Translations under genes and position numbers: made by a program
Source of the DNA: Streptomyces sp. NRRL S-646
GTDB taxonomy: Bacteria; Actinomycetota; Actinomycetes; Streptomycetales; Streptomycetaceae
Length of the DNA stretch: 64,000 nt
Direction: 5' to 3'
NCBI RefSeq assembly: GCF_000720765.1
Contig: NZ_JODC01000018.1
Location: 1-64,000 of the forward strand
The notes under the pieces: generated by a model
Database searches by the model: none
The model's input: the letters and a program-made list of their open reading frames with translations, nothing else
Told to the model about the DNA's origin: nothing
In this document: positions 15,919 to 26,390 of the stretch, piece after piece
Position numbering within the stretch: the first letter of the stretch is position 1
Layout of the letters: the number at the start of each line of letters is the position of its first letter

Positions 15919-17489
15919 CGGGTGCCTCCTGAGAGGAGCTGCTGCACGGCCGGGTCGGTCAGGCCGAGGAGGGCCTTGGGCCACAGGCCGGCGGCGACGG
16001 TGAGGGCGACGAGCGGGGTCCAGGCCGCGAACTCGTACGTGTGGACGTCGGCGAGCTGCGGCGCTTCCTGCGGTACGGCGCCCATGCAGACGCGGCGGAC
16101 CACGACCAGCATGTACGCGGCCGTGAGGAGGGTGCCGAAGGCCGCGATCGCCATGAAGGTGAGGAAGGCCGGGCGGCTGAGGTCGCCGGCGGGCTTGAAC
16201 GCGCCGAACAGGGCCAGCATCTCGCCCCAGAAACCGGCCAGGCCCGGTAGACCGAGCGACGCGACCGCGCCGAAGGCGAGCAGGCCGCCGAGGCGGGGGG
16301 CCTTGCCGTAGAGCGCAGCACCGGTCTCCTCGGCGAGGGTGTCGAGGTCGGTGGTGCCAGTGCGGTCCTTCAGCGCGCCCACCAGGAAGAAGAGGAGGCC
16401 GGTGATGAGGCCGTGGGCGATGTTGGCGAACAGGGCGCCGTTCACGCCGGTAGGGGTCATGGTCGCGATGCCGAGGAGGACGAATCCCATGTGGCCGACG
16501 GAGGAGTAGGCGATGAGGCGCTTGAGGTCGCCCTTCGCGCCCTGCTTGGCGAGGGCCAGGCAGGCGAGGGATCCGTAGATGATCCCGACGACGGCGAAGG
16601 CGGCGAGGTAGGGCGCGAAGGTGTGGAATCCGTTCGGCGCGATCGGGAGGAGGATCCGGACGAACCCGTACGTACCCATCTTCAGCAGGACACCGGCCAG
16701 CAGGACCGAGCCGACGGTCGGGGCGGCGGTGTGGGCGTCCGGCAGCCAGCTGTGCAGCGGCCACATCGGCGTCTTGACCGCGAGCCCGATTCCGATCGCC
16801 AGAACGGCGATGACCTGCACGGATGTGGTCAGCGACCGGCCGTTGTCAGTGGCGAGTGCCACCATGTCGAATGTGCCGGCCTTGATCCCGATCAGGAGCA
16901 GGCCGAGCAGCATGACGACCGAACCGAGCAGTGTGTAGAGGATGAACCGCCAGGCGGCCTGGGTCCGGCCCTCGCCGCCCCAGCGGGCGATGAGGAAGTA
17001 CATCGGGATGAGCACCATCTCGAACGCGAGGAAGAACAGCAGCAGATCGAGGACGGCGAAGCTCGCGAGGGTGCCGGACTCAAGGACGAGCAGCAGTGCG
17101 ACGAAGGCCTTCGGGGTCGGGCCCGCTGGCATTTTGAAGTACGAGTAGAGCGCGCACAGGAAGGTCAGCAGCGCCGTCAGGACCAGAAGGGGGAGGGAAA
17201 TGCCGTCGGTGCCGAGGTGGATCCGCACGTCGAGTGCGGGGATCCAGCTGATGTCCGTCGTGGCCTGCATCTTCGACGGGTGGTCGTGGTCGAAGCCGAG
17301 CGCGAGGACGATGGCGGCGATGAGGACCGCGCCGGTCACGGTCACGCCGTGGCGCAGCACGGCCTGCTCGGGTGACTTCCCCTTCAGTCCGGGCGGGGCG
17401 GGCAGGAGAGCGGCGACCGCCCCGAGGAGCGGGCCGACGACGACGAATGCCAGAAGGAACTGCATCACGGACTCGTTGATATCGATCAC
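15915..17489 (-). CDS. nuoM: NADH-quinone oxidoreductase subunit M (partial operon copy)
   Basis: A 524-residue antiporter-like membrane subunit of Complex I that pumps protons. The motif FFLAFEMVLIPMYFLIARWG (conserved Glu in TM5), LAVKTPMWPLHSWLPDAHTA (conserved Lys and the HxWLPDAH loop), and SSVGHMGFVLLGIATMTPTG are all intact, so it should be functional. Overlaps nuoN by four bases (ATGA) and lies six bases after nuoL. The 3' end of the paralogue from the main operon is at 63736-64000. Confidence 0.95.
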   Translation of the reverse strand: MIDINESVMQFLLAFVVVGPLLGAVAALLPAPPGLKGKSPEQAVLRHGVTVTGAVLIAAIVLALGFDHDHPSKMQATTDISWIPALDVRIHLGTDGISLPLLVLTALLTFLCALYSYFKMPAGPTPKAFVALLLVLESGTLASFAVLDLLLFFLAFEMVLIPMYFLIARWGGEGRTQAAWRFILYTLLGSVVMLLGLLLIGIKAGTFDMVALATDNGRSLTTSVQVIAVLAIGIGLAVKTPMWPLHSWLPDAHTAAPTVGSVLLAGVLLKMGTYGFVRILLPIAPNGFHTFAPYLAAFAVVGIIYGSLACLALAKQGAKGDLKRLIAYSSVGHMGFVLLGIATMTPTGVNGALFANIAHGLITGLLFFLVGALKDRTGTTDLDTLAEETGAALYGKAPRLGGLLAFGAVASLGLPGLAGFWGEMLALFGAFKPAGDLSRPAFLTFMAIAAFGTLLTAAYMLVVVRRVCMGAVPQEAPQLADVHTYEFAAWTPLVALTVAAGLWPKALLGLTDPAVQQLLSGGTR

Positions 17490-17495
17490 GCCTGC

Positions 17496-19490
17496 TCACG
17501 CTCCCGTGGCGACGAGGAGGACGGCGACCGCCAGGACGACGGTGCCGGCGAGCAGCGCGCTCACATAGGTCTGCACATTGCCGGTCTGGGCGCGCCGTAC
17601 GGCGGCACCGAGCAGGCGCGGTAGGGCGCCCGCGCCTCGTACGTAGGTCTCGACTACCTCGCGGTCCAGGAAGCGGACGAGGCTCGCTCCGCCCTGGACC
17701 GGGCGGACGAAGAGGGCCGCGTACACGGCGTCGAGGTGGAAGCCGACGGCTGCGTGCCGGTGCAGGGGGCCGAGCAGCAGTCGTCCCGGGTCTGCCGGGT
17801 CGGGCGCGTAGGCCACTCCCCCGTAGGCGGGCGTATGACTGGCGATGGCCTCGGCCTCGACGAGTCCGGCGTCGCCCTCGGGGTGGGCCGCGACCGCACC
17901 GAGCGGGACGCGGGACGCGAGGGCGGTGGTGTGCCGCCAGGCCGCATAGGTGACGATGCCGCCGACCAGGGCCACGCCCGTGCCGAGCACGGAGGTGGTC
18001 AGGGTGGGGGTGAGGTCACGGCCGTCGAACCAGTCGGGCAGCGAGCGGTAGGCGAGCCCGCCGAGCGCGAGGGAGGGGACGGCGAGCACCCACAGCACCA
18101 CGGTCATGGTCAGTGGCTGGCGGCCGTGGTCGGGGGCTTCGGCGCCCCGGCCGTGGAAGGCCAGCAGCCACAGGCGCATCGCGTACGCGGCGGTGAGTAC
18201 GGCGGTGAGCAGGCCGGCGACGAGGGTGATCCAGCCTGCGGCGCCGGGGGCGTGCCCAGTGTGGCCGGTGGCTACGTGCTCGGCCGCGCCGAGGACGGAC
18301 TCCTTGGAGAAGAAGCCGCTGAAGGGCGGAATCGCGGCGAGCGCGAGAAGCGCCACGGTCATCGTCCAGTAGGCGTCGGGGATGCGTTCGCGCAGGCCCC
18401 GCATGCGGGACATGGTGGCCAGCGAGTTGGTGCCGGCGGCGTGGATGATCACGCCGGCCGCGAGGAACAGCAGCGCCTTGAAGGCACCGTGGGACAGGAG
18501 GTGGAAGACGGCGGCTCCGCGGTCGCCTACGGCGAGGGCGCCGGTCATGTAGCCGAGCTGGCCGATCGTCGAGTAGGCGAGGACGCGCTTGATGTCGTCC
18601 TGGGCGAGTGCGGCGAGACCCGAGCCGACCATCGTGACGGCGGCCATGACGGCGAGGACGACCATCGCGGCCCGGGAGGCCTCGAAGACCGGGAGGAGGC
18701 GGGCGATGAAGTAGACGCCGGCGGCCACCATCGTCGCGGCGTGGATCAGCGCGGAGACGGGCGTCGGGCCTGCCATCGCGTCGGGGAGCCAGGTGTGCAG
18801 CGGGAACTGCGCCGACTTGCCCGCCACCCCCGCCAGGAGCAGCAGGGCGATCAGTGTCGGGTGGTGGAGTCCGCCGCTCGCGACGGTGCCGAGGACCTTG
18901 GTGATGCGGAAGGAGCCGGCGTCGGTGGCGAGGGCGAACAGGCCGATGAGGAAGGGGACGTCACCGAGCTTGGTCACCAGGAAGGCCTTGATGGAGGCGG
19001 CGCGGGCCTCCGGGGTCTCCCAGTAGTGGCCGACCAGGAAGTACGAGCAGATACCCATGATCTCCCAGCCGACCAGCAGCACGATCAGGTCGCCGGAGTA
19101 GACGACGAGCAGCATCGCGGAGGTGAAGAGGGAGACGAGAGCGGCGTACGAGGGGTAGCGCGGGTCGTCGCGCAGGTAGCCCGTCGAGTAGATCTGCACG
19201 CAGGTGGCGACGACGCCGACCAGAACGGCGACGAGGGCGGCGAAGCCGTCGATGTGCAGGGCGAGTTCGATGGGGACCGAGCCGGTGGGCGTGAGCTCGG
19301 TGGCGGCGTCGATTGCCTGGTCGCCGCCCTGGCGCACGGCGACCAGCACGGCCAGCACGAGGGAGGCAAGGGTCGGCAGAACTGCGAGCGGGCGGACGAA
19401 GCCGGGGGCCGTGCGGCCCAGGAGCAGGCCGGAGGCGGCGCCCAGGAACGGCAGGAGGGGGACGAGGACGGCGAGGGTGGTCGTGGTCAC
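17496..19490 (-). CDS. nuoL: NADH-quinone oxidoreductase subunit L (partial operon copy)
   Basis: A 664-residue subunit, the distal proton-pumping antiporter-like protein with the long C-terminal lateral helix. Start is a GTG overlapping the nuoK stop (GTGA at 19487-19490). Key motifs: [59 protein letters not shown] and [14 protein letters not shown]. Length is typical. The C-terminal region from residue 500 contains the amphipathic helix and a final membrane anchor ([18 protein letters not shown]). Confidence 0.95.
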   Translation of the reverse strand: MTTTTLAVLVPLLPFLGAASGLLLGRTAPGFVRPLAVLPTLASLVLAVLVAVRQGGDQAIDAATELTPTGSVPIELALHIDGFAALVAVLVGVVATCVQIYSTGYLRDDPRYPSYAALVSLFTSAMLLVVYSGDLIVLLVGWEIMGICSYFLVGHYWETPEARAASIKAFLVTKLGDVPFLIGLFALATDAGSFRITKVLGTVASGGLHHPTLIALLLLAGVAGKSAQFPLHTWLPDAMAGPTPVSALIHAATMVAAGVYFIARLLPVFEASRAAMVVLAVMAAVTMVGSGLAALAQDDIKRVLAYSTIGQLGYMTGALAVGDRGAAVFHLLSHGAFKALLFLAAGVIIHAAGTNSLATMSRMRGLRERIPDAYWTMTVALLALAAIPPFSGFFSKESVLGAAEHVATGHTGHAPGAAGWITLVAGLLTAVLTAAYAMRLWLLAFHGRGAEAPDHGRQPLTMTVVLWVLAVPSLALGGLAYRSLPDWFDGRDLTPTLTTSVLGTGVALVGGIVTYAAWRHTTALASRVPLGAVAAHPEGDAGLVEAEAIASHTPAYGGVAYAPDPADPGRLLLGPLHRHAAVGFHLDAVYAALFVRPVQGGASLVRFLDREVVETYVRGAGALPRLLGAAVRRAQTGNVQTYVSALLAGTVVLAVAVLLVATGA

Positions 19491-19876
19491 GCGGCGGCCT
19501 CAGCCTTCCCGGTCTCTTCCGCCGTGAGGGCGTTGCCGTCGGGGCCGTCGCTCTCGTGGCCCTCGGCGCTGTCACGAAGTCTGTCGATGTCCGAGGTGCC
19601 GCGGTTGCGGTAGACGGCGAGGACGATCGCCAGGCCGATGCCGATCTCGGCGGCGGCGATGGCGATCGTGAACAGGGTCAGGGCCTGGCCGGAGTGCAGG
19701 GTCTCCTGGGCGGCCTTGCTGAGCCAGACGTCGAAGGCGACGAGGTTGAGGTTGACGGCGTTGAGCATCAGCTCGACGGACATCAGGACCAGGATCGCGT
19801 TGCGGCGGGCAAGGACGCCGTACAGGCCGGTGCAGAAGAGGAGGGCGGAGAGTACGGCGGGATAGGCGAGGTGCAT
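19487..19876 (-). CDS. nuoK: NADH-quinone oxidoreductase subunit K (partial operon copy)
   Basis: A 129-residue three-helix membrane subunit (MnhC-like). It begins [20 protein letters not shown]; the second helix carries the conserved Glu in [19 protein letters not shown] and the third the Glu in [20 protein letters not shown]. It is longer than the usual ~100 residues because of a polar C-terminal tail. TGATG overlap with nuoJ and GTGA overlap with nuoL show tight coupling. Confidence 0.95.
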   Translation of the reverse strand: MHLAYPAVLSALLFCTGLYGVLARRNAILVLMSVELMLNAVNLNLVAFDVWLSKAAQETLHSGQALTLFTIAIAAAEIGIGLAIVLAVYRNRGTSDIDRLRDSAEGHESDGPDGNALTAEETGKAEAAA

Positions 19877-20607
19877 CAGCGGGCGCCTTCCTGCTCGGCC
19901 GGGCTGTTTCGCTCGATCGGGTGATTACGGGAATCAGGGACGGATGGGGAACCACCGGTTGCGGCCCGGGAGTTCACAGGGGGAGAGCTCATCTCCGCCT
20001 TTGCCTTGCGGGACAGGACGATCGCGCCGACCAGGGCGGCGAGGAGGAGGACGGAGAGGGCCTCGAAGGGGAGGACCCAGTTCTGGAAGAGGCTCGCTCC
20101 GGTGACGGCGGTTGAGCCGGCCGCCGGGCCGTTGAGGTCGATCCAGGTCGTGCGGAAGGCATCGACGACAACCCAGACCAGGGCGGCGGCCGCGGCGACG
20201 GCCACGGTGAGCGCGGCCCACCGGTTGCCGGAGTCGGCGTCCGGGGAGCGGCCGATCGGAGCCTTGGTGAGCATCAGACCGAACAGGAGGAGAACGACGA
20301 CGGAACCCACGTAGATGAGGACCTGCACCCAGGCGATGAACTCGGCGGTGAGCAGGAGGTATTCGACAGCAAGGCCGCCAAGGGTGACCACCAGCCACAG
20401 GGCGGCGTGCACCAGTTGCCGGGTGGTGACGGTGACCAGGGCTGCGCCGAAGGTGGCCAGGCCGACGAGGAGGAAGGCGATCTCGACACCGGTCGGGGAG
20501 AGGAAGCCGTGGGTGCCGGCGGCGGCCGTGGGCGTGTTGACGTGGGCTGCCGTCGCGTGAGCTGCCATGGCGTGTGCCACCGTCGCGGTGGCTGCGATGA
20601 GGGTCAT
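19876..20607 (-). CDS. nuoJ: NADH-quinone oxidoreductase subunit J (partial operon copy)
   Basis: A 243-residue membrane subunit. The ATG at 20607 sits behind AGGGAGG and overlaps the nuoI stop. After an unusual 35-residue Ala/His-rich start, five membrane segments follow, with the conserved [20 protein letters not shown] and [20 protein letters not shown] (TM3, with the pi-bulge region of the family). The tail ([20 protein letters not shown]) is polar and unrelated to the core. It is coupled to nuoK by TGATG. Confidence 0.93.
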   Translation of the reverse strand: MTLIAATATVAHAMAAHATAAHVNTPTAAAGTHGFLSPTGVEIAFLLVGLATFGAALVTVTTRQLVHAALWLVVTLGGLAVEYLLLTAEFIAWVQVLIYVGSVVVLLLFGLMLTKAPIGRSPDADSGNRWAALTVAVAAAAALVWVVVDAFRTTWIDLNGPAAGSTAVTGASLFQNWVLPFEALSVLLLAALVGAIVLSRKAKAEMSSPPVNSRAATGGSPSVPDSRNHPIERNSPAEQEGAR

Positions 20608-21215
20608 GACGCGCCTCCCTCGGGTTCGGTCGGCCGCGCAGGCTCTGCAGGTTCGGTGGGCTCGGCCTGAGCAGCAGCGAGCTTCTCCGCGGTCTTGCGG
20701 GCGGCGGCGATCTCCTTCGGCTCCTCCGCGCCGGGGTCGAGGGCGGGCGGGGCCGGGACCGTCCACATCCACTCACGGAGCTTGTCGCGTTCGTGGGTGA
20801 GTTCGTGAATGTCGGTCTCGGCGTATTCGAACTCCGGGGACCAGAACAGGGCGTCGAAAGGACAGACCTCGATGCAGATACCGCAGTACATGCACAGGGA
20901 GAAGTCGATGGCGAAGCGGTCGAGAACGTTGCGGCTGCGTTCGCGGCCGCCCGGGGTGGCCGCCGGCACCGTCTCCTTGTGGGAGTCGATGTAGATGCAC
21001 CAGTCCGGGCACTCCCGGGCGCAGAGCATGCAGACCGTGCAGTTCTCCTCGAACAGGCCGATGACACCGCGGGTGCGGGGCGGCAGGTCCGGCTGGACCT
21101 CCGGGTACTGCTCGGTGACGGTCTTCCGCGTCATCGTGCGGAGGGTGACCGCCAGGCCCTTGGCCAGGCCGGAGCCGGGGATGCGGGACCGGGTGGGCGG
21201 GAGCGGCTCAGCCAT
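20604..21215 (-). CDS. nuoI: NADH-quinone oxidoreductase subunit I (partial operon copy)
   Basis: A 203-residue ferredoxin-like peripheral-arm subunit carrying clusters N6a and N6b. Two complete 4Fe-4S motifs: [15 protein letters not shown] and [18 protein letters not shown]. The N-terminal amphipathic helix ([20 protein letters not shown]) binds the membrane arm. The last 45 residues are Ala/Pro/Glu-rich and atypical. The ATG at 21215 overlaps the nuoH stop (TGATG); the much longer upstream frame is the antisense-type shadow of nuoH and nuoC. This is one of only three peripheral-arm subunits in the operon. Confidence 0.95.
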   Translation of the reverse strand: MAEPLPPTRSRIPGSGLAKGLAVTLRTMTRKTVTEQYPEVQPDLPPRTRGVIGLFEENCTVCMLCARECPDWCIYIDSHKETVPAATPGGRERSRNVLDRFAIDFSLCMYCGICIEVCPFDALFWSPEFEYAETDIHELTHERDKLREWMWTVPAPPALDPGAEEPKEIAAARKTAEKLAAAQAEPTEPAEPARPTEPEGGAS

Positions 21216-22183
21216 CAGGAGATCACCACCTTGACGATGCCCGTGAGGGCGATCTGAGCGAGGGAGAGGGGAACGAGGAGGGTCCAGGAGAGTTTCTGGA
21301 GCTGGTCCTCGCGCAGGCGGGGATAGGTGACGCGGAGCCAGATCACGAGGAAGGCGAGGACGGCCGTCTTCAGCAGGGTCCAGACCCAGCCGAGGCCGTC
21401 GGCGCCCCAGGGGCCGTGCCAGCCGCCCAGGAAGAGGACGGTGGTCAGGCCGCACAGGACGATGATTCCGGCGTACTCGGCGAGGAGGAACAGAGCGAAA
21501 CGCAGGCCGGTGTACTCGGTGTACGCGCCGAAGATGATCTCCGAGTCGGCGACGGGCATGTCGAAGGGCGGGCGCTGGAGTTCGGCGAGACCGGCGACGA
21601 AGAAGACGATCGCGCCGACGATCTGCCAGGGCAGCCACCACCAGTGGAAGGCGTTCAGGATGCCGGGGAGGGAGACCGTGCCGGCCGCCATCGCGACGGA
21701 GGCGGCGGCGAGAAGCATCGGGAGTTCGTAGGCGAGCAGCTGCGCGGCGGTGCGGAGGCCGCCGAGGAGGGAGAACTTGTTGGCGGAGGCCCAGCCGGCC
21801 ATGAGGGAGCCGAGGACGCCTACGCCCATCACCGCCAGGACGAAGAAGATGCCCGCGTCCAGGACCTGACCTACGGCGCCCTCGCCGGGGCCGATGGGGA
21901 TGGCGAGCAGGACCAGGAGGTACGGGAGGAGTGCCACGGCGGGGGCGAGCTGGAAGATGCGGCGGTCCGCGCCCGCCGGGACGACGTCTTCCTTCTGCGC
22001 GAACTTCACGCCGTCGGCGACGAGTTGGGCCCAGCCGTGGAAGCCGCCGGCATACATCGGGCCGAGGCGACCCTGCATGTGGGCCATGACCTTGTGCTCG
22101 GTCTGGCCGACGATCAGGGGGAAGGTGAGGAAGACGACGAACACGATCAGGAGTCGCAGGGTGACGTCCAGAGCGTCGGTCAC
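21215..22183 (-). CDS. nuoH: NADH-quinone oxidoreductase subunit H (partial operon copy)
   Basis: A 322-residue, eight-helix membrane subunit that forms much of the quinone site. Seen: [20 protein letters not shown] (conserved loop, with GPM/GPN variation), [20 protein letters not shown], and the acidic [20 protein letters not shown] and [20 protein letters not shown] loops. These conserved Glu and Arg residues couple quinone reduction to the proton pumps. Four-base ATGA-type overlap with nuoC. Confidence 0.95.
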   Translation of the reverse strand: MTDALDVTLRLLIVFVVFLTFPLIVGQTEHKVMAHMQGRLGPMYAGGFHGWAQLVADGVKFAQKEDVVPAGADRRIFQLAPAVALLPYLLVLLAIPIGPGEGAVGQVLDAGIFFVLAVMGVGVLGSLMAGWASANKFSLLGGLRTAAQLLAYELPMLLAAASVAMAAGTVSLPGILNAFHWWWLPWQIVGAIVFFVAGLAELQRPPFDMPVADSEIIFGAYTEYTGLRFALFLLAEYAGIIVLCGLTTVLFLGGWHGPWGADGLGWVWTLLKTAVLAFLVIWLRVTYPRLREDQLQKLSWTLLVPLSLAQIALTGIVKVVIS

Positions 22184-23778
22184 TGCGGGCCTCCTGCAGG
22201 GTCTTCGGGGGTCGCGGCCGGATCTTCGGCGGACGGATCTTCGGGGGTGGCGTGGGGGGACTTCTCGGCGGGGGCCTCCTTGGAGGAGGTCGGCCTTGAG
22301 GGGCTGTCACCGGGGGTTGTCTCGGCAGGGCCTGAACTCGTGTCGGAGTCGGTGGCGGCAGCAGCCGACGGTTTCGGGGAGGGTTCGGCTTCGACCGGCG
22401 GTTCGGCGACGGGCTCGGCAACCGCGCTCGGCTCAGCAGCCGGCTGCCGCTCGGGCACCGGGCTCGGCTCAGCCACCGGCTGCCGCTCCAGCACCGGGCT
22501 CGGCTCGCCCTCCGGGGCCGACTTCGAGTCCGCGCTCGGCTTGGTTTCCGCGCTCGGCTTGGTTTCCGCGCTCGGCTTCGTCCCATGCCTCGCTTCGGTC
22601 TCCGGGGCCGGCCCGCCCTCCGGGGCCGACTCGCTCTCCGGCGTCGGCTCACTCTCAGGCCTCGGCTCGGTCTCAGGCGTCGCCTCACTCCCAGGCCTCG
22701 GCTCGGTTTCCGGCTCGTCGAAAGCCGGGCGGGCGTGGTGCCACGGGGCGTCCGAACTGCGGGGGGCGAGTGCCGGTCGGGTGGTTGGGCTCTGTGGCGA
22801 CGGGGTCCGGGGGGACTGCGAGGCCGAGCCTTCGCTCGCGCTGCGTGTGCGTCGCGGCGTTGCCGCACCGGAGGCACCCGGCTGCCGGTCGGCCGGGGCG
22901 CCCTCGGCGGGAGTCGACGCCGCCTGGCTCGCCGACCCCTCCGCCGCCGACCGCGCACGACGCGGAGCAGCCGCGGCATCGGCAGACGAGGCTGGCGTCG
23001 CCGCCTGGCTCGCCGACCCCTCCGCCGCCGACCGCGGACGACGCGGAGCAGCCGCGGCATCGGCAGACGAGGCTGGCGTCGCCGCCTGGCTCGCCGAGCC
23101 CTCCGCTGCCGAGCGGGCGCGGCGCACCGGGCGGTCGCCTGCGGTCCGCGCCGGGCGGTCGGCGGAGGGGCGGCCTGCGGCTCGGGTGGGGCGGGCCGGG
23201 GCAGGGGGGAGCTGGCCCTTCAGGGGGCCCCATTCGTTCGGGTCGGGGACGCCTGGGGGGAGCATCTGGCGGCGCTTGGGGCCGCCGTGGTCGGACTCGC
23301 CGGGTTCCTTGGCGCCCGGCCAGGCCTTGGCCACGCGGGCGGCCAGGACGAAGTCCTTGCGGAGGGGGTGGCCTTCGAAGGTTTCCGGGAGGAGGAGGTG
23401 GTCCAGGGCGGGGTGGCCCTCGAAGACGATGCCGAACATTTCGTGGGTCTCGCGTTCGTGCCAGGCCGCGCCCGCGTAGACGCCGACGGCGGAGGCCAGC
23501 GTCGGCGCCTCGTGCGGGACCGTGGTGCGCAGCAGCAGACGGCGTACGGGAGACAGGGAGACGACATGGGCCGAGACGCGGAGACCCGTGCCCGGTTCGT
23601 CGACCGCGCTCAGCCAGTCGAAGTAGGTGCACGACAGCTGGTCGCGGGCCACCTCCAGCGCTGCAGGCCAGGTCGCCGGCGGGACGTCGACCGTCAGGAG
23701 CTCGTACGACTCCTCGGCGGTGGCCCCCGTGCCGAACAGCTCGTCGGCGGGGGCGGGGAGCCAGCCGACCGTACTCAT
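22180..23778 (-). CDS. nuoC: NADH-quinone oxidoreductase subunit C with giant low-complexity tail
   Basis: A 532-residue protein. Residues 1-190 are a normal 30-kDa/NuoC domain: [16 protein letters not shown], then [20 protein letters not shown] and [11 protein letters not shown]. From about 195 to the end it is a disordered Pro/Ala/Glu/Ser tail, unlike normal NuoC of 200-240 residues. The tail includes a 27-residue tandem repeat ([20 protein letters not shown] core; see the repeat entry) and Glu-Pro/Pro-Lys blocks. No NuoD domain is fused, and no nuoD gene follows, so the operon lacks the usual CD pair. ATGA overlap with nuoB. The tail may be a scaffold or simply a tolerated expansion. Confidence 0.9.
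   Translation of the reverse strand: MSTVGWLPAPADELFGTGATAEESYELLTVDVPPATWPAALEVARDQLSCTYFDWLSAVDEPGTGLRVSAHVVSLSPVRRLLLRTTVPHEAPTLASAVGVYAGAAWHERETHEMFGIVFEGHPALDHLLLPETFEGHPLRKDFVLAARVAKAWPGAKEPGESDHGGPKRRQMLPPGVPDPNEWGPLKGQLPPAPARPTRAAGRPSADRPARTAGDRPVRRARSAAEGSASQAATPASSADAAAAPRRPRSAAEGSASQAATPASSADAAAAPRRARSAAEGSASQAASTPAEGAPADRQPGASGAATPRRTRSASEGSASQSPRTPSPQSPTTRPALAPRSSDAPWHHARPAFDEPETEPRPGSEATPETEPRPESEPTPESESAPEGGPAPETEARHGTKPSAETKPSAETKPSADSKSAPEGEPSPVLERQPVAEPSPVPERQPAAEPSAVAEPVAEPPVEAEPSPKPSAAAATDSDTSSGPAETTPGDSPSRPTSSKEAPAEKSPHATPEDPSAEDPAATPEDPAGGPQ
22919..23118 (-). repeat. 81-bp in-frame tandem repeat in nuoC
   Basis: Unit length is exactly 81 bases (27 codons), copies starting at 22919, 23000 and 23081; the first two are nearly identical and the third is partial and diverged. 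The repeat keeps frame and encodes an Ala/Ser-rich basic-acidic segment. The low divergence suggests recent unequal crossing-over or slippage. Confidence 0.9.
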
Positions 23779-24443
23779 CGCCCCTCCCCCGAAGGAGACC
23801 CGGAAGCCGTAGGAGATCCGGAATCCGAAGGAGAGTCCGAAGGCGATCCGGCAGCCGGTGGCTTCACCAGGCCGCTTTGCAGGGCCGCCGCCGACGGGCG
23901 TGCCGGTCCCGTTCCGTACCGCTCCCCCAGCGACTCGCGGGCGATCTTCTCCTGGAGCTTCAGGATCCCCTGGAGGAGGGCCTCGGGGCGGGGCGGGCAG
24001 CCGGGGACATAGACGTCGACCGGGATGATCTGGTCGACGCCCTTGGTGACGGAGTAGGAGTCCCAGTAGGGGCCGCCGCAGTTGCTGCAGGCGCCGAAGG
24101 AGATGACGTACTTGGGTTCCGGCATCTGTTCGTACAGGCGCTTCACGGCTGGGGCCATCTTGTCGGTGACCGTGCCGGACACGACCATCAGGTCGGCCTG
24201 GCGGGGGCCCGGTGCGAAGGGGATGACGCCGAGGCGGATGAAGTCGTGGCGGGCCATCGACGCGGCGATGAACTCGATCGCGCAGCAGGCGAGGCCGAAG
24301 TTGAAGACCCAGAGCGAGTACCGGCGGCCCCAGTTCAGGACCACCTTCATCGGCTCGGGGGCCAGGCGCGCGAGGGCGCCCAGCCGTTTCGGCTCCGGGA
24401 GGAGTACAGGCTGACCGTTGGTGTCCGGCGTCGTCACGTCCAT
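23775..24443 (-). CDS. nuoB: NADH-quinone oxidoreductase subunit B (partial operon copy)
   Basis: A 222-residue peripheral-arm subunit holding the terminal cluster N2. Cluster ligands are visible as the tandem Cys in GLACCAIEF, the Cys pair in [15 protein letters not shown], and [11 protein letters not shown]. The start ATG 24443 gives [10 protein letters not shown] and overlaps nuoA by ten bases. The family is usually 160-180 residues; here a Ser/Gly/Pro tail ([20 protein letters not shown]) follows residue 185. With intact N2 ligands it should pass electrons to quinone. Confidence 0.95.
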   Translation of the reverse strand: MDVTTPDTNGQPVLLPEPKRLGALARLAPEPMKVVLNWGRRYSLWVFNFGLACCAIEFIAASMARHDFIRLGVIPFAPGPRQADLMVVSGTVTDKMAPAVKRLYEQMPEPKYVISFGACSNCGGPYWDSYSVTKGVDQIIPVDVYVPGCPPRPEALLQGILKLQEKIARESLGERYGTGPARPSAAALQSGLVKPPAAGSPSDSPSDSGSPTASGSPSGEGR

Positions 24444-24841
24444 GCCAGGACGCCCTTCTTGTATGCGTACAGCAGGCCCACGGCCAGGAAGCCGAGGAAG
24501 ATGAACATCTCGACCAGCGTGGTCACGCCGTACCCATCTCCAGCAAACACCGTGGCCCAGGGGAAAAGGAAGATCGAGTCGACAGCGAAGATGACGTACA
24601 GGAAGGCATAGACGTAGTAGCGGACCTGGGTGTGGGCCCAGCCCTCGCCGACGGGGTCGACTCCGCACTCGTACGTCAGGAGTTTCTCGGGAGTGGGGAC
24701 CACGGGCCGCAGCAGTCGGCCGGCCCCGAAGGCGACCGCGACGAAGAGCACGCCGACGACGGCGAGCAGTCCGACGACCGAGTACGACTGGAAGTAGTCC
24801 GCCGCGACGACGGTCGGATCGGCGCCGGTCGATTCCCGCAC
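24434..24841 (-). CDS. nuoA: NADH-quinone oxidoreductase subunit A (partial operon copy)
   Basis: First gene of the ten-gene operon, 135 residues and three membrane segments. GTG 24841 is preferred because GAGGGG precedes it and the protein then starts about 15 residues before the first helix ([20 protein letters not shown]). The conserved [20 protein letters not shown] loop is intact, followed by [20 protein letters not shown]. The 227-base gap to the divergent histidine kinase gene holds the operon promoter, which I could not pinpoint. Confidence 0.93.
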   Translation of the reverse strand: MRESTGADPTVVAADYFQSYSVVGLLAVVGVLFVAVAFGAGRLLRPVVPTPEKLLTYECGVDPVGEGWAHTQVRYYVYAFLYVIFAVDSIFLFPWATVFAGDGYGVTTLVEMFIFLGFLAVGLLYAYKKGVLAWT

Positions 24842-25068
24842 GTCCGTACCCCTCGCTCCCTGCGACCTTGATGAACGCTGCTGTTCGACGATCTGTACGC
24901 ACGGGAGTCTAGGCCCTGATAAAGAGACGGTAAGCAGCCCGTCACCGCTTGAGACGTCCTTGAGATGCGGGGAAGCCGCCGAGGAGCTGCCGGGGTGGGG
25001 TTTTCCCCAGGGGACGGGGGCGGCCGACCTCATGGCGCGGGCGCGCGGCGCGCGGCACGCTAGCCCAT

Positions 25069-26262
25069 ATGACCGAACGACACTCGCGCCCGATGGGGGC
25101 CCCGGAAGGTGACGGCGACCGTCTGCCGCCCGCCCGTTTCGCCTACGACCGCCACACCTGGAAGGAGATCGCGCATCTGCTGGCGAATCTTCCGGTGTCG
25201 CTGATCGGGTTCATCTACGTCGTGACGGTGCTGTTCACCGGGTTCTGGCTGACCGTGACGGTGGTCGGGTTCCCGCTGCTGGCCGCCGGTCTGACGGGCG
25301 CGCGGCTGCTGGGCAGGATGGAGCGGGCGCGGGCCAGGAAGCTGCTCGGGGTGCGGGTGGACGAGCCGAGCCGGCTGCCCGGACGCGGCGCCGGCTTCCT
25401 CCCGTGGCTGTGGATGAGGGTGAAGGACCCGGTGGGCTGGCGCACGGTGCTGTACGACTTCATCCGGCTGCCCTGGGGGATCCTGACCTTCGTCATCACG
25501 CTGACCTCGCTGTTCGTGCTGTGGCCGGTGCTGCCGTTCATCGCGCGGGGGCTGGCCAACGCCGACCGGGCGATGGTGCGCGGGCTGCTGTCGCCCTCAG
25601 ACGAGTTGGAGCGGCGTATCGCGGAGCTGGAGTCGGACCGTGGGGTCGTGGTCGACACGGCCAACGCCGATCTGCGGCGCATCGAACGCGATCTGCACGA
25701 CGGGGCGCAGGCCCGACTGGTCAATCTGGCGATGGGGCTGGGCCTGGCCAAGGAGAAGCTCCTGGAGGACCCCGACACTGCGGCGGAGATGGTCGCGGAG
25801 GCGCACGGCGAGGTGAAGCTGGCGCTGCAGGAGCTGCGGGACCTGGCCAGGGGGATCCATCCCGCCGTACTCACGGACCGGGGGCTCGATGCCGCGCTGT
25901 CCTCGGTCGCCTCGCGCTGCACGGTGCCCGTGAAGGTGACGGTCGACCTGGCCTCACGGCCGGCCGCGGCCATCGAGGGCATCGCCTACTTCACCGTCTC
26001 CGAGCTGCTGCAGAACGTCAGCAAGCACAGTGCGGCGAAGACCGCGTCCGTCGAGGTGTGGCGGGCGACGGACCGGCTGCTCATCCAGGTCGAGGACGAC
26101 GGCCGCGGGGGCGCGCGCCTCGACGGAGGCTCGGGGATGCAGGGGCTCGCCGACCGGCTGGACGCCGTCGACGGACTGTTCGTCATCGACTCGCCGCAGG
26201 GCGGGCCGACCGTGGTCACGGCGGAGCTGCCGTGGCGCGACCGCGCTCCAGGTGAGAGGTAG
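25069..26262 (+). CDS. sensor histidine kinase (first of a paralogous pair)
   Basis: A 397-residue membrane kinase. Residues 40-175 form the four-helix Sensor domain (LLANLPVSLIGFIYVVTVLF; ILTFVITLTSLFVLWPVLPF). The HisKA_3 box is RRIERDLHDGAQARLVNLAM with phosphoacceptor H210, followed by an HATPase_c domain with N-box ELLQNVSKHS and G-boxes DDGRGGARLDGGSGMQGLAD. It faces nuoA across a 227-base divergent region and precedes a second, very similar kinase by 128 bases. Its partner is probably the NarL-type regulator at 28016. Confidence 0.93.
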   Translation: MTERHSRPMGAPEGDGDRLPPARFAYDRHTWKEIAHLLANLPVSLIGFIYVVTVLFTGFWLTVTVVGFPLLAAGLTGARLLGRMERARARKLLGVRVDEPSRLPGRGAGFLPWLWMRVKDPVGWRTVLYDFIRLPWGILTFVITLTSLFVLWPVLPFIARGLANADRAMVRGLLSPSDELERRIAELESDRGVVVDTANADLRRIERDLHDGAQARLVNLAMGLGLAKEKLLEDPDTAAEMVAEAHGEVKLALQELRDLARGIHPAVLTDRGLDAALSSVASRCTVPVKVTVDLASRPAAAIEGIAYFTVSELLQNVSKHSAAKTASVEVWRATDRLLIQVEDDGRGGARLDGGSGMQGLADRLDAVDGLFVIDSPQGGPTVVTAELPWRDRAPGER

Positions 26263-26390
26263 GGAAAACCCCCCTTCCAAGACGCCGACGGCCTCCATGG
26301 TTCGCGGACCTGCAGCGCAGCAGGGTGGGGGTACGGCGGGGCAGCCGCAGCCGGACAGGGCGAACGGGACGAGTAGAACGGACGACGCCG

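Noticed and set aside
20604..23060. Long N-terminal extension of the nuoI frame (818 codons)
   Set aside because: The upstream part is low-complexity Arg/Pro/Ser-rich and lies over nuoH and nuoC; the ATG at 21215 overlaps the nuoH stop in the TGATG pattern used by neighbouring genes.
21416..24611. Two long plus-strand frames (687 and 905 codons) over nuoH, nuoC and nuoB
   Set aside because: They are antisense to a coherent operon and lack recognisable domains.
24842..25068. A Rex-type operator controlling the partial nuo operon
   Set aside because: No TGTGAAC-like inverted pair with the expected spacing is visible in the divergent nuoA/kinase region.
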